64,000 nucleotides of DNA from Pseudomonas defluvii (GCF_001695625.1 NZ_MBPN01000008.1:1-64000), one strand, 5' to 3'. Numbered from the stretch's first letter, positions 35,253 to 44,880 are shown. Made by a program: numbers and translations. The notes: generated by a model not told the origin, from the sequence alone.

Positions 35253-36353
35253 TCAGGTGCCGGACTTGATCTTGGTCCAGGCCCGGGTACGTGCCCGTTC
35301 CGCATCGCGAGGCAGTGGCTTCAGTGCATAAAGTTTCGCCATGGCCTCTTCGGTCGGGTACAGGTTCGGGTTGTTACGGATGGCTGGATTGACCCGTTCT
35401 GTAGCGTCCTTGTTTGGGTTCGGGTAGCCGACGAAGTCGCTGATCGGTACAACGACCTCTGGTTGCAACAAGTAGTTGATGAAAGCGTGCGCATCTTCGG
35501 GGTTGGCCGCACCTTTGGGGATGGCCAGCATGTCGAACCAGATCGGTGCGCCTTCCTTCGGCAAGCGCATGTCCACGATTACACCGTTCTTCGCTTCCCT
35601 GGCGCGGTTGGCTGCCTGAGAGAAGCTACCCGAGTAGCCGACGGCTACGCAGATGTCTCCATTGGCGATATCGGCCATGTATTTAGAAGAATGGAAGTAG
35701 GTAATGTATGGACGAATCTTCAGCATCAGATCCTCGGCTTTCTTGTAGTCGGCCGGCGCGCTACTGTTCGGTTCCAGTCCCAGGTATTGCAGCGCCAGTG
35801 GAAGGATCTCTGACGGTGAATCAAGCAGCGCGACACCACACTGCTTGAGTTTGGCGATGTTCTCTTCTTTGAAGATCAAGTCCCAGCTGTCCACCGGGGC
35901 GTTGTCGCCGAGCACTGCCTTGACCTTGGCCGGATTGAAACCGATTAGCACGGTGCCGTACATATAGGGCACGGCGAATTGGTTGCCGGGGTCGTTGGCC
36001 TCGATCAATTTCATCAGTTTTGGGTCCAGATGCTCCCAATTCGGCAACTTGCTGCGATCCAGCGGTTGGAACACCCCTGCTTCGATCTGCTTGGCCAGGA
36101 ACACGTTGGACGGTACCACCACGTCGTAACCGGAGTTACCGGTCAGCAGTTTGGCCTCCAACGCTTCGTTGGTGTCGAAAATGTCGTAGATCAGCTTGCT
36201 CTCGGTTGTCTTGCGGAAGCCGTCCAAGGTTTGCGGGGTGATGTAGTCGAACCAGTTGTACACCCGTAGCGTGCGTTGCTCGGCGGCTTGAAGGCTGCTG
36301 GCGAGTAGTGTGCTGCAGAGCAGTGGGGTGAGTAGGCGTTTGAGTCGAATCAT
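35253..36353 (-). CDS. Polyamine-type periplasmic binding protein (PotF/SpuD family)
   Basis: 366-aa solute-binding protein with signal peptide 1-23 (cut after SLQAA or SLQA). The mature start [18 protein letters not shown] and the segments [41 protein letters not shown]-like ([13 protein letters not shown]) and [10 protein letters not shown] are typical of putrescine/spermidine binding proteins. No ATPase or permease gene accompanies it, so it is an orphan receptor. The ATG overlaps the stop of the upstream acetylpolyamine amidohydrolase gene, which lies in the same operon. It may bind polyamines or acetylated polyamines. Confidence 0.87.
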   Translation of the reverse strand: MIRLKRLLTPLLCSTLLASSLQAAEQRTLRVYNWFDYITPQTLDGFRKTTESKLIYDIFDTNEALEAKLLTGNSGYDVVVPSNVFLAKQIEAGVFQPLDRSKLPNWEHLDPKLMKLIEANDPGNQFAVPYMYGTVLIGFNPAKVKAVLGDNAPVDSWDLIFKEENIAKLKQCGVALLDSPSEILPLALQYLGLEPNSSAPADYKKAEDLMLKIRPYITYFHSSKYMADIANGDICVAVGYSGSFSQAANRAREAKNGVIVDMRLPKEGAPIWFDMLAIPKGAANPEDAHAFINYLLQPEVVVPISDFVGYPNPNKDATERVNPAIRNNPNLYPTEEAMAKLYALKPLPRDAERARTRAWTKIKSGT

Positions 36354-37396
36354 GGGTGTACCTCCTGTAGAGCGCGTTCGAAACCTTCCAGCACGTTCAC
36401 CGCGTTGATACCGATTTCCGCTACGGCATACCCGCCCTCCATGACGAACAGCGTCGGTATGCCCAAGCGCGCGATGCGCTCGCCCATGCGCAAGTAATCG
36501 GGGCTGTCCAGCTTGAACTGCGAGATCGGATCGTCCTTGAAGGTGTCGACGCCCAATGAAATCACCAGCACCTGCGCAGCATGGGCCTCGATCCGCTGGC
36601 AGGCCATTTCCAGTGCTGCGCTCCAGGTCGCCCAGTCGCTCCCGGCTGGCAGCGGGTAGTTGACGTTATAGCCAACACCTTCGCCGTCGCCCTCCTCGTC
36701 GGCATAGCCGAGGAAGAAGGGGAACTCTGCCTGTGGATGGCCGTGGATCGAAGCAAAGAACACGTCGCTGCGCGAGTAGAAGATTTCCTGAGTGCCGTTG
36801 CCGTGGTGGTAGTCCACGTCAAGGATCGCCACGCGCTCATGGCCCTGGTCCAAGAACGCCTGAGCGGCAATCGCAGCGTTGTTCAGGTAGCAGTAACCGC
36901 CCATTACATCGCTCGCTGCGTGGTGTCCTGGCGGTCGGCATAGGGCAAAGGCACTGTGCGCGCCGGCCTGGATAGCCGCTTGCGCAGTCAGGGCAACCTG
37001 AGCTGCACTGTAGGCAGCCTGCCAGGTGCCTGCAGTGATCGGTGCGCCGGCGTCAAAGCTGTAATAGCCCAACTCGCCCAAAAGGCCGCGTGGTTTGACC
37101 TGTCGCAATGTGCGAGCGGGCCAGGTGAAAGGCAGCAGGTCTCCCGTATGACCCATATCGCTCCAACGCTGCCAGGCATGCTCAAAAAAGGCGAGATAGT
37201 CGGGTGTATGCACCCGTAGTATCGGTTCTCGGCCGAAGTCTTGTGGTGCCTGTACTGGGCCTATTTCGCGTACTTTTATGCGCTCCAGCACATGATCAGC
37301 GCGTGAAGGCATTTCAAAGCAGGGCATCAGTTGCCCGTCGATCAGCTCGCAGCGGCCGTGGTGGAGGCGGTGGTCATCAGAATAGATCGTCAGCAT
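36350..37396 (-). CDS. aphA: Acetylpolyamine amidohydrolase (histone deacetylase family)
   Basis: 348-aa zinc hydrolase that removes acetyl groups from acetylated polyamines such as acetylputrescine or acetylcadaverine. Active-site residues are visible: tandem His158-His159 in RPPGHHA, and metal ligands Asp195 and His197 in [12 protein letters not shown], with the third Asp in the [11 protein letters not shown] region. The N-terminal [14 protein letters not shown] is typical of the bacterial subfamily. Followed by the polyamine-type binding protein with a 4-base overlap (ATGA), which supports a role in acquiring and deacetylating acetylpolyamines. Confidence 0.9.
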   Translation of the reverse strand: MLTIYSDDHRLHHGRCELIDGQLMPCFEMPSRADHVLERIKVREIGPVQAPQDFGREPILRVHTPDYLAFFEHAWQRWSDMGHTGDLLPFTWPARTLRQVKPRGLLGELGYYSFDAGAPITAGTWQAAYSAAQVALTAQAAIQAGAHSAFALCRPPGHHAASDVMGGYCYLNNAAIAAQAFLDQGHERVAILDVDYHHGNGTQEIFYSRSDVFFASIHGHPQAEFPFFLGYADEEGDGEGVGYNVNYPLPAGSDWATWSAALEMACQRIEAHAAQVLVISLGVDTFKDDPISQFKLDSPDYLRMGERIARLGIPTLFVMEGGYAVAEIGINAVNVLEGFERALQEVHP

Positions 37397-37528
37397 TTAT
37401 TGTTCTCCGCGTTGACTGGCTTGGCCCATTGTTGATGGGTACGTTGCCTGTGGAGAACGTCGAATACGGCCAAAAGGGGATCGATATGGCCAGCCTGACT
37501 GTCCGCATTTCGCCCTTTATACGGCTAT

Positions 37529-38521
37529 TCAGATGCGGAAATGACTTGGTGCCACGCCACTCCAGCGCAAGAAAGCGTGGCGAAAACTGGCGGTCTCGCT
37601 GAAACCGAGCAGTTCGGCAATGCGATGGATCGGCATCTGGTCTTCGCTCAGTAGTTGTTTGGCGCGTTCAAAGCGCAACTCATCAAGCAACTGTTGGTAG
37701 CTGCTGCCCAGTTCTTGCAGGTGGCGGCGCAAGGTGCGTGAAGAGCAGTTCATCTGGCGGGCCAGACCCTCAAGGCCGGGCGGTGCATCAAGCTGTTGCA
37801 GTAGCAACTGGCGAATTCGGCCGAGCCAGGCCTGGCGCCCGGTAAACTCCAGGTTCTGCTGCCGACAGCGTTCGGCCATGGCCCTGTGAGTAACGGCATC
37901 CGCCAGTGGCAGGGGGTGAGCCAGCCAGTCAGCGCAGAACGCAAAGGCATTATCGATGGCGTCGAAATGCAATGGGCAGGAAAACGTCTGGCGGTAACGC
38001 TCATGGTAGTCGGGTTGCGGATAGGCGAATCGCGCACCGAGCAACGGCAATGGGCAGCCTAACAGGTCGTCGCAAATCACTTTCAGCGATCCTATGCACA
38101 ACTCGGCATTGAACGCCGCCAGTTGGGGTTGTTCGCGGTAGTCACTGGCGCTGAGCCATATTTTGTCGCCGTCTTCGATCAGGCGCAGATGAAAAAGTGT
38201 TCCCAGCAGCGCGGGGTAGCGCAGGGCCAATCGTAAAGCGTCACCTAGGGTGGCACTGGAAAGTAGCGCATAACCGAGCATGCCGTAGGACGAGACATGC
38301 ATGCGCGGCCCAAGTTCCAGGCCGATTTCACGACGCAGGGCAACGGCGTTGGCACACACCAGCATCTCCTGGCGGGTGGTGATGCGCGGGTCTGAGCGCT
38401 TTAGGTCGGTCAGGCTGATACCGCTGCCGACAAGTAATTTCTCGCTGCACAGGCCTTCGCTCTGAAAGGCGTTCAGCATGAGCGACACAGCATTGAGGGT
38501 GGTCAGGTGCGAGTGCAGCAT
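37529..38521 (-). CDS. AraC-family transcriptional regulator
   Basis: 330-aa regulator with an N-terminal Arabinose_bd-like domain (about 20-205) and a C-terminal double HTH (about 230-330). The second HTH, RIAELLGFSETASFRHAFLRWSGVAPSHFR, matches the AraC signature. It reads in the same direction as aphA and lies 132 bases upstream of it, so it could control the amidohydrolase operon; it could equally act on unlinked genes. Effector unknown. Confidence 0.85.
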   Translation of the reverse strand: MLHSHLTTLNAVSLMLNAFQSEGLCSEKLLVGSGISLTDLKRSDPRITTRQEMLVCANAVALRREIGLELGPRMHVSSYGMLGYALLSSATLGDALRLALRYPALLGTLFHLRLIEDGDKIWLSASDYREQPQLAAFNAELCIGSLKVICDDLLGCPLPLLGARFAYPQPDYHERYRQTFSCPLHFDAIDNAFAFCADWLAHPLPLADAVTHRAMAERCRQQNLEFTGRQAWLGRIRQLLLQQLDAPPGLEGLARQMNCSSRTLRRHLQELGSSYQQLLDELRFERAKQLLSEDQMPIHRIAELLGFSETASFRHAFLRWSGVAPSHFRI

Positions 38522-38615
38522 GTTTGAGATCCGACAAAGGGCTGCCTGAAACTCAGCAATTTATGTGCCTTCAAGGCGCCTTTGCCAGCAAGGTCTATTT
38601 TTGCCGGCGATGCAC

Positions 38616-39611
38616 TCAACGCAGTTCCCCGCACACATCGAGTTCAACCAGGCGACGTACTTCGTCCACCGGCAGCCCCGCGCCCAGCAAGGCCTGCAAT
38701 TTACCGAAGGCTGCTTCGCGGGTCATGCCGCCGCCAGACACTACGCCCACTTCACGCAGCCGACTGCCGGCTTCATAGACATTCAGGTCGACGCCACCCT
38801 CGTGACACTGCGTGATTGCCACCACCACAATGCCGCGGGTCTGGGCAAGCTTCAGGCTGGCAAGAAACTCGACGTCATCGCAGGGGCCCGTGCCGCTACC
38901 GAAGCATTCCAGGATGACGGCTTGAACACCACTGTCGAGTACCGCCAGCAGTGGCTGGGCAGCAAAACCGGGCACCAGTGGCAGCACCGCAACCTGGGCG
39001 GTTTGCTTGGCGTGACGGTAGTCCAGTTCGGCGGGTAGCGATGCAGCCTTGGCTGCACCACCGAAGCGCTTCAGTGTGGCAAAGGGATGGCGGCCATAAC
39101 TGCGGACCTTGGCGCAGCGGGTCGGCGTAAGCAGCTCGCCGTGGAAGTACAGTTGCACGCCCGATACGTGCCCGGCGGCCAGTGTCTGCAAAGCGCCAAC
39201 GATATTTTCTTCGGCATCGCTGTCGGGGGCGCCGGCTGGCAGCATCGAGCCGGTAAACAGCAGCGGTGCCGGCAACCCCAGCAACTGGAAACTCATGGCG
39301 GCCGCGCTGTAGGCCAGGGTGTCGGTACCGTGTAGCACCAGCACGGCATCGCAGCCTTGGCTGTCGACCGCGTCGATAATGGCTTCGCGCAGGCGCAGCC
39401 AGTATTGCGGGGTCATGTTGGCGCTGTCGATCAGCGGCAGCAGTTCGCGAAACTGCCAATGGGGCAACGCCAGGCCCGTCAGTTGTTCGCGCATCCGTTG
39501 TTCAAAGCCTGAGGCCGGCGTCAGGCCGTGGGCGCTGGCCTGCATGCCGATGGTGCCACCGGTGTAGAGCACCATGATATTTCGAGCGGGATGCGCGGTA
39601 ACGGGGTTCAT
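38616..39611 (-). CDS. ansA: L-asparaginase, type I
   Basis: 331-aa amidohydrolase that converts asparagine to aspartate and ammonia. The first catalytic Thr is Thr17 in LYTGGTIGM, the second threonine is in LHGTDTLAYSA (about 94-104), and the Ser/Lys-containing region follows. There is no signal peptide, so it is the cytoplasmic type. The upstream neighbour on the same strand is aspA, which turns aspartate into fumarate plus ammonia; the two are separated by a terminator, so expression is probably separate although the pathway is joint. Confidence 0.9.
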   Translation of the reverse strand: MNPVTAHPARNIMVLYTGGTIGMQASAHGLTPASGFEQRMREQLTGLALPHWQFRELLPLIDSANMTPQYWLRLREAIIDAVDSQGCDAVLVLHGTDTLAYSAAAMSFQLLGLPAPLLFTGSMLPAGAPDSDAEENIVGALQTLAAGHVSGVQLYFHGELLTPTRCAKVRSYGRHPFATLKRFGGAAKAASLPAELDYRHAKQTAQVAVLPLVPGFAAQPLLAVLDSGVQAVILECFGSGTGPCDDVEFLASLKLAQTRGIVVVAITQCHEGGVDLNVYEAGSRLREVGVVSGGGMTREAAFGKLQALLGAGLPVDEVRRLVELDVCGELR

Positions 39612-39716
39612 TCGCCTGTCTCCGTGGTCAGTCTTGTTAGAAGCAGATCACAGTACGCCATCGTCGGGAGCCTTGTCTGCGTCAGCAGGGTAAAAGCTGT
39701 AGATGAAATCGCAGGC

Positions 39717-39751
39717 AAAAAAAAGGGCCTGGAGCATTCGGCTCCAGGCCC
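39717..39751 (-). terminator. Rho-independent terminator of aspA
   Basis: Arms GGGCCTGGAGC (39725-39735) and GCTCCAGGCCC (39741-39751) with loop ATTCG. On the minus strand the hairpin is followed by eight T (A-run 39717-39724). It lies 63 bases after the aspA stop. Confidence 0.92.
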
Positions 39752-39813
39752 TCAAAAGGTGAGAGGTGTCTAGTCCCTCGACCTGGTGAGCGGTGTGCGT
39801 GAGGTACTGAGGG

Positions 39814-41238
39814 TTAAGCCTTCAGCGGTACCAGACGCGGTGCAATCATGTTTTCCGGGCGCAGGATGTCGTCGAGCATGGCGTCGTCGAGCAAGCCTTC
39901 TTCGCGCACCAGTTCCAGTACGCCGCGGCCGCTTTCCAGCGCAATACGGGCGATACGGGTGGCGTTTTCGTAGCCGATGTACGGGTTCAGGGCAGTGACC
40001 AGGCCGATCGAGTGCTCGACCAGTTCACGGCAGCGCTGCTCGTTGGCAGTGATGTCGACGATGCAGTGCTCGCGCAGCATGTCCATGGCGCGTTGCAGCA
40101 GGCGGATCGAATCGAAGATCTTGTAGGCGATCAGCGGTTCCATCACGTTCAGCTGCAGTTGGCCGCCTTCGGCTGCAATGGTCAGGGCCAGATCATTACC
40201 GATGATGGCGAAGGCCACCTGGTTGACGGCTTCCGGGATCACCGGGTTGACCTTGCCTGGCATGATCGAGCTGCCCGGCTGGCGTGCTGGCAGGTTGATT
40301 TCGTTGATGCCGGTGCGCGGGCCGCTGGACAGCAGACGCAGGTCATTACAGATCTTCGACAGCTTGACCGCAGTGCGCTTGAGCATGCCGGAGAACAAGA
40401 CGAAGGCGCCCATGTCCGAGGTGGCTTCGATCAGGTCGGCAGCCGGTACCAGCGGTTGGCCGCTGATTTCTGCCAGGCGCTGTACAGCCAGGTGCTGGTA
40501 GCCTGGGTCGGCGTTGATGCCGGTACCGATTGCGGTACCGCCCAGGTTGACTTCCGTCAGGACTTCCGGCGCCAGGGTGCGCAGGCGGTTGAGGTCTTCG
40601 GTCAGGGTGGTGGCAAAGGCACGGAATTCCTGGCCGAGGGTCATCGGTACCGCGTCCTGCAGCTGGGTACGGCCCATCTTCAGTACGTGGTTGAACTCTT
40701 CACCCTTGGCAGCGAAGGCCTGGATCAGGCTGTCGAGGCTGGCCAGCAGGGCATCGTGACCGAGCAGCAGGCCCAGACGGATTGCGGTCGGGTAGGCGTC
40801 GTTGGTCGACTGCGCCATGTTCACATCGTTGTTCGGGTGCAGGTACTTGTACTCACCCTTTTGATGGCCCATGGCCTCAAGTGCGATGTTGGCGATGACT
40901 TCGTTGGCGTTCATGTTGGTCGAAGTACCAGCACCGCCCTGGATCATGTCCACCACGAACTGCTCGTGGTAGTCGCCGCGGATCAGACGGGCGCAAGCCT
41001 CGCTGATGGCAGCGTGCTTGGTATCGTTCAGGTGACCCAGCTCGCGGTTGGCGTCAGCAGCAGCCTGTTTGACCATGGCCAGGGCCACAACCAACTTAGG
41101 GTAGTGCGACAGCGGTACGCCGGAGAGGTGGAAGTTGTTGGCAGCACGCAGGGTCTGGATGCCGTAGTAGGCATCAGCAGGTACTTCGAGGGTGCCAAGC
41201 AGGTCTTTTTCAACACGGAACGATGCAGCAGCGGACAT
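39814..41238 (-). CDS. aspA: Aspartate ammonia-lyase
   Basis: Fumarase/aspartase-superfamily enzyme that deaminates L-aspartate to fumarate. The 474 aa carry the superfamily signature GSSIMPGKVNP near residue 325 and the conserved GGAGTSTNMNANEV and TNDAYPTA segments. I start at ATG 41238 (MSAAASFRVEKDLLG); another in-frame ATG a few codons upstream lacks family support. Divergent from a LysR gene that may regulate it, 180 bases away. Works with the neighbouring asparaginase to feed asparagine and aspartate into the TCA cycle. Confidence 0.94.
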   Translation of the reverse strand: MSAAASFRVEKDLLGTLEVPADAYYGIQTLRAANNFHLSGVPLSHYPKLVVALAMVKQAAADANRELGHLNDTKHAAISEACARLIRGDYHEQFVVDMIQGGAGTSTNMNANEVIANIALEAMGHQKGEYKYLHPNNDVNMAQSTNDAYPTAIRLGLLLGHDALLASLDSLIQAFAAKGEEFNHVLKMGRTQLQDAVPMTLGQEFRAFATTLTEDLNRLRTLAPEVLTEVNLGGTAIGTGINADPGYQHLAVQRLAEISGQPLVPAADLIEATSDMGAFVLFSGMLKRTAVKLSKICNDLRLLSSGPRTGINEINLPARQPGSSIMPGKVNPVIPEAVNQVAFAIIGNDLALTIAAEGGQLQLNVMEPLIAYKIFDSIRLLQRAMDMLREHCIVDITANEQRCRELVEHSIGLVTALNPYIGYENATRIARIALESGRGVLELVREEGLLDDAMLDDILRPENMIAPRLVPLKA

Positions 41239-41417
41239 GATAGATATCATCTCGAGTTTGGCCCGGCACATGCCGGAATGGCGCCAATCCTAGGTCTGCG
41301 GGAGTTTTGCGGCCAATGCTGTTGCACGCTAACCTATGCACAAACGGCATAATGGTCGATGTGACGCCAACAGCTATTCGAGCGTGTGCCATTTTGGTGC
41401 ATGCCTGGAGACCCTTG

Positions 41418-42320
41418 ATGAACCTTGAAAGTAAATGGCTGGAAGACTTCAGTGCGCTGGCCGCTACCCGGAGCTTTTCGCAAGCGGCCGAGCGCCGTTT
41501 CGTGACCCAGCCGGCCTTCAGTCGGCGTATTCGCAGCCTGGAGGCGGCGTTGGGCCTGACCCTGGTCAACCGTTCGCGTACACCCATTGAGTTGACGGCT
41601 GCTGGCCAGTTGTTTCTGGTGACGGCGCGTACTGTGGTCGATCAGTTGGGCGAGGTACTGCGCCATTTGCATCACCTTGAAGGTGGGCAGGGCGAGGTCA
41701 TTCAGGTGTCCGCGGCGCACTCTCTGGCACTGGGCTTTTTCCCGCGCTGGATCGCCCAATTACGCAACGATGGGCTCAATATCGCGACACGTTTGGTTGC
41801 AACTAACGTTGGTGATGCGGTGCATGCCTTGCGTGAAGGGGGTTGCGATCTGATGTTGGCGTTCTATGACCCGGATGCCGCGCTGCAGATGGATGCGGAA
41901 ATCTTCCCGTCGCTGCACTTGGGGCATACCGAGATGCTCCCAGTCTGCGCGGCAGGCGCGGACGGCAAACCGCTGTTCGACCTCGAAGGCGAGGGCAGTG
42001 TGCCGTTGTTGGCGTACAGCGCCGGGGCATTCCTCGGGCGCTCGGTGAACCTGTTGTTGCGTCAGCGCAACCTGCGCTTCACCACAGTCTACGAGACGGC
42101 CATGGCCGACAGCCTCAAGAGCATGGCGCTGGAGGGGCTCGGTATCGCCTGGGTGCCACGGCTGTCGGCAAGGGCTGAGTTGGAACGGGGGGAACTGGTG
42201 ATTTGTGGTGGCAGCCAGTGGCACGTGCCACTGGAGATCCGCGTGTATCGCTGCGCGCTGGTGCGCAAGGCCAACGTTCGATTGCTCTGGCGCAAACTGG
42301 AGCAGGCTGCGGCAAGCTGA
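41418..42320 (+). CDS. LysR-family regulator divergent from aspA
   Basis: 300-aa LysR regulator: HTH at about residues 4-62 (WLEDFSALAATRSFSQAAERRFVTQPAFSRRIRSLE) and an effector domain (about 88-290). The start at 41418 has GGAG at proper spacing; the longer frame begins inside the promoter region. Its divergent position makes aspA the most likely target, probably in response to a dicarboxylate or amino acid. The family branch (HypT/YjiE-like by overall look) is not certain. Confidence 0.85.
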   Translation: MNLESKWLEDFSALAATRSFSQAAERRFVTQPAFSRRIRSLEAALGLTLVNRSRTPIELTAAGQLFLVTARTVVDQLGEVLRHLHHLEGGQGEVIQVSAAHSLALGFFPRWIAQLRNDGLNIATRLVATNVGDAVHALREGGCDLMLAFYDPDAALQMDAEIFPSLHLGHTEMLPVCAAGADGKPLFDLEGEGSVPLLAYSAGAFLGRSVNLLLRQRNLRFTTVYETAMADSLKSMALEGLGIAWVPRLSARAELERGELVICGGSQWHVPLEIRVYRCALVRKANVRLLWRKLEQAAAS

Positions 42321-42480
42321 TGTCTTTGCGGGCTTCCTACACCGTTTAGCTGCAAGCGCTACACGATGAAGGGGCGATGGCTGAATGCCGGGCGTTGGCA
42401 TGACTTGTAGGTTATGTCGACGGCTTCTTCACGCCGCGCCTGTCATTAGGACGGGCGCACTCTTCTGAAAGGATTTCGGA

Positions 42481-43092
42481 ATGCTCTATAAAAAATACGA
42501 TCTTTACGAAAAGTACGGGGACTTTGACAAGTACGAGAAAAAGCCCGTGTTCCTCTACCTGTTCTGCCACGATGATCTCGATGAAGGCTATCGACCGATC
42601 ATCTACCGCGACTATCTGAAGGACTTGATGTATGAGCTGGAGCAGGTATTCCAGCGTGAAATCATTGTCGAGCTTCACTACGCCATCCCAGGTGTGACCG
42701 ACTTCAGTTACAAGACCGAACTGGGCAGGGAGCGGTCGAGTCTCGATGAGTTCGCCTCGCGCGGAGCAACGTTTGCCCAGGAGAACGATCTGTCCTACCG
42801 CCACAACTATCGTTATGGGCTCATCACCCAGGACGGGATCTCCAGCAGCGTGCATGGCATGGCCCAGGTTGGCGGGAATTTTTTCCTGGCGTCCGTTCAG
42901 GGTTACCAGCATATCGCCCATGAACTGGGCCATACATTCAACGCTTCACATGAGCATGCGGAAGTGACGTTTGGCATCCCGCCAACACAAACCTACATGC
43001 ATGAAGCCAACAATCCGCTCTATGCGAAGGACTACAGATTCTCTGACGTCAATCGCAGCCGTATGGCCGATTTTCTCGCATCGGTAGAGTAA
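42481..43092 (+). CDS. Small metzincin-like zinc metalloprotease
   Basis: 203-aa protein, not assigned to a named family by me. Near the C-terminus is HELGHTFNASHEH (residues 147-159): His147, His151 and His157 with Glu148, i.e. HExxHxxNxxH, a metzincin zinc site with Asn in place of the usual Gly. Met173 in TYMHEAN, 16 residues later, fits the Met-turn. There is no signal peptide or prodomain. The N-terminus is Lys/Tyr-rich with A/T-rich codons (AAAAAATACGAT), unlike the neighbours, suggesting a different origin. The ATG has the site AAGGA. It stands alone between a LysR gene and purE. Confidence 0.78.
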   Translation: MLYKKYDLYEKYGDFDKYEKKPVFLYLFCHDDLDEGYRPIIYRDYLKDLMYELEQVFQREIIVELHYAIPGVTDFSYKTELGRERSSLDEFASRGATFAQENDLSYRHNYRYGLITQDGISSSVHGMAQVGGNFFLASVQGYQHIAHELGHTFNASHEHAEVTFGIPPTQTYMHEANNPLYAKDYRFSDVNRSRMADFLASVE

Positions 43093-43170
43093 TACCGGGT
43101 ACAAAAGCAATGCGCCCTTGCTGCACTGACTAATGGTCGGCAAGGGGGCTTTCTTCTGGCTGCTTTACGG

Positions 43171-43258
43171 TATACTGCGCGGCCCTTGGCCGGTCCCACC
43201 TGCCAATGAATTCGCATAACAAGCCACGCCGGTCGTCCCGCGTGGCTTGTTGTTTTTT
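43171..43258 (+). promoter_or_regulatory. purE leader with -10 box and terminator-like hairpin (possible attenuator)
   Basis: A good -10 box TATACT is at 43171-43176. The leader then contains a 12-bp stem, AACAAGCCACGC (43218-43229) and GCGTGGCTTGTT (43240-43251), with a 10-base loop and a run of six T (43253-43258). This intrinsic-terminator shape lies 37 bases before the purE ATG. It may attenuate purE-purK, or end a short RNA of about 75 bases. Confidence 0.6.
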
Positions 43259-43295
43259 GACGCGCCTGAAGGCGCCCAAGAGAAGAGGCTCGACG

Positions 43296-43787
43296 ATGAG
43301 TGCACTGGTTGGCGTGATCATGGGCTCCAAGTCCGATTGGTCCACCCTTAGCCACACCGCCGATATGCTGGAAAAACTCGGCATTCCCTACGAAGTGAAG
43401 GTGGTCTCCGCCCATCGCACGCCGGACCTGCTGTTCCAGTATGCCGAAGAAGCTGAGGGCCGTGGCATCGAGGTGATCATCGCCGGTGCAGGGGGCGCAG
43501 CCCACCTGCCGGGCATGTGCGCTGCCAAGACTCACCTGCCGGTTTTGGGTGTGCCTGTGCAGTCCTCGATGCTCTCGGGTGTCGACTCGTTGCTTTCGAT
43601 CGTGCAGATGCCAGCCGGTATTCCGGTGGCAACCCTGGCTATCGGCAAGGCCGGTGCGATCAATGCCGCGTTGCTTTCAGCGAGCATCCTGGGGGCCAAG
43701 CACCCTCAGTTCCACGCCGTGCTGAAGCAGTTCCGCGCCGAGCAGACAGACAGCGTTCTGGACAATCCAGATCCACGCCAGGCCTGA
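43296..43787 (+). CDS. purE: N5-carboxyaminoimidazole ribonucleotide mutase PurE
   Basis: Class I PurE converts N5-CAIR to CAIR in purine synthesis. The 163 aa show [10 protein letters not shown] (about 6-15), [10 protein letters not shown] (about 38-47) and [12 protein letters not shown] (about 63-74), all active-site loops. I start at 43296 with AAGAGG upstream; an in-frame ATG 30 codons earlier lies in the leader hairpin region, has no ribosome site and would add residues foreign to PurE. purK starts 10 bases after the stop. Confidence 0.95.
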   Translation: MSALVGVIMGSKSDWSTLSHTADMLEKLGIPYEVKVVSAHRTPDLLFQYAEEAEGRGIEVIIAGAGGAAHLPGMCAAKTHLPVLGVPVQSSMLSGVDSLLSIVQMPAGIPVATLAIGKAGAINAALLSASILGAKHPQFHAVLKQFRAEQTDSVLDNPDPRQA

Positions 43788-43797
43788 GGTCACGAGC

Positions 43798-44880
43798 ATG
43801 AAAATCGGTGTAATCGGTGGCGGCCAGTTGGGTCGCATGTTGGCCCTGGCAGGCACTCCGCTGGGCATGAATTTCGCTTTCCTTGACCCTGCACCGGACG
43901 CCTGTGCTGCGTCGTTGGGCGAGCACCTGCGCGCCGATTACGGTGACCAGGACCACTTGCGCCAATTGGCCGACGAAGTCGATCTGGTAACGTTCGAGTT
44001 CGAAAGCGTGCCAGCCGAAACTGTCGCGTTTCTGTCGCAGTTCGTACCGGTTTACCCAAGCGCCGAATCCCTGCGGATTGCGCGTGATCGCTGGTTCGAG
44101 AAGAGCATGTTCAAGGACCTGGGTATTCCAACCCCTTCCTTCGCCGATATCCAGTCGCAAGCCGACCTCGATGCGGCGGTGGCCAGCATCGGCCTGCCTG
44201 CAGTGCTGAAAACCCGTACCTTGGGTTATGACGGAAAAGGCCAGAAAGTACTGCGAACTGCAGCCGATGTAGTGGGTACTTTCGCCGAACTGGGTAGTGT
44301 GCCGTGCCTGTTGGAAGGCTTTGTGCCATTTACGGGTGAAGTCTCGTTGATCGCCGTGCGCGCCCGTGACGGTGAAACCCGTTTCTACCCGCTGGTCCAC
44401 AACACTCACGAGAGCGGCATCCTGCGCTTGTCGGTTGCCAGCAGCGAGCATCCATTGCAGGCGTTGGCGCAAGACTATGCCGGGCGCGTACTGAAGCACC
44501 TCGACTACGTGGGTGTTCTGGCGTTCGAATTCTTCGAGGTGGATGGCGGCCTGAAAGCCAACGAAATCGCGCCGCGGGTTCACAACTCCGGGCACTGGAC
44601 CATCGAAGGCGCCGAGTGCAGCCAGTTCGAGAACCATCTGCGCGCCGTTGCGGGCCTGCCGCTGGGTTCGACCGACAAGGTCGGCGAAAGCGCCATGCTC
44701 AACTTCATCGGCGAAGTGCCGGCGGTGGAGCAGGTCATCGCTATCGACGACTGCCATCTGCATCACTACGGCAAAGCCTTCAAGGCCGGGCGCAAGGTTG
44801 GCCACGCCACCCTGCGTTGTGCCGACAAGGCCACGCTCGAGCAGAAAATCCAGCAGGTTGAAGCATTGATTTCCGCTTGA
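43798..44880 (+). CDS. purK: 5-(carboxyamino)imidazole ribonucleotide synthase PurK
   Basis: ATP-grasp enzyme that makes N5-CAIR from AIR, bicarbonate and ATP, supplying PurE. The 360 aa begin MKIGVIGGGQLGRMLALAG, contain the ATP-grasp KTRTLGYDGKGQ loop (about 138-149) and the metal-binding EFFEVDGGLKANEIAPRVHNSGHW segment. Second gene of the purEK operon, translated from its own ATG 10 bases after purE. Confidence 0.95.
   Translation: MKIGVIGGGQLGRMLALAGTPLGMNFAFLDPAPDACAASLGEHLRADYGDQDHLRQLADEVDLVTFEFESVPAETVAFLSQFVPVYPSAESLRIARDRWFEKSMFKDLGIPTPSFADIQSQADLDAAVASIGLPAVLKTRTLGYDGKGQKVLRTAADVVGTFAELGSVPCLLEGFVPFTGEVSLIAVRARDGETRFYPLVHNTHESGILRLSVASSEHPLQALAQDYAGRVLKHLDYVGVLAFEFFEVDGGLKANEIAPRVHNSGHWTIEGAECSQFENHLRAVAGLPLGSTDKVGESAMLNFIGEVPAVEQVIAIDDCHLHHYGKAFKAGRKVGHATLRCADKATLEQKIQQVEALISA

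Noticed and set aside
43206-43295. N-terminal extension of PurE from an upstream in-frame ATG
   Set aside because: The extension runs through the leader hairpin, is Arg/Lys-rich, has no ribosome site and is not found in PurE; the ATG at 43296 has AAGAGG.
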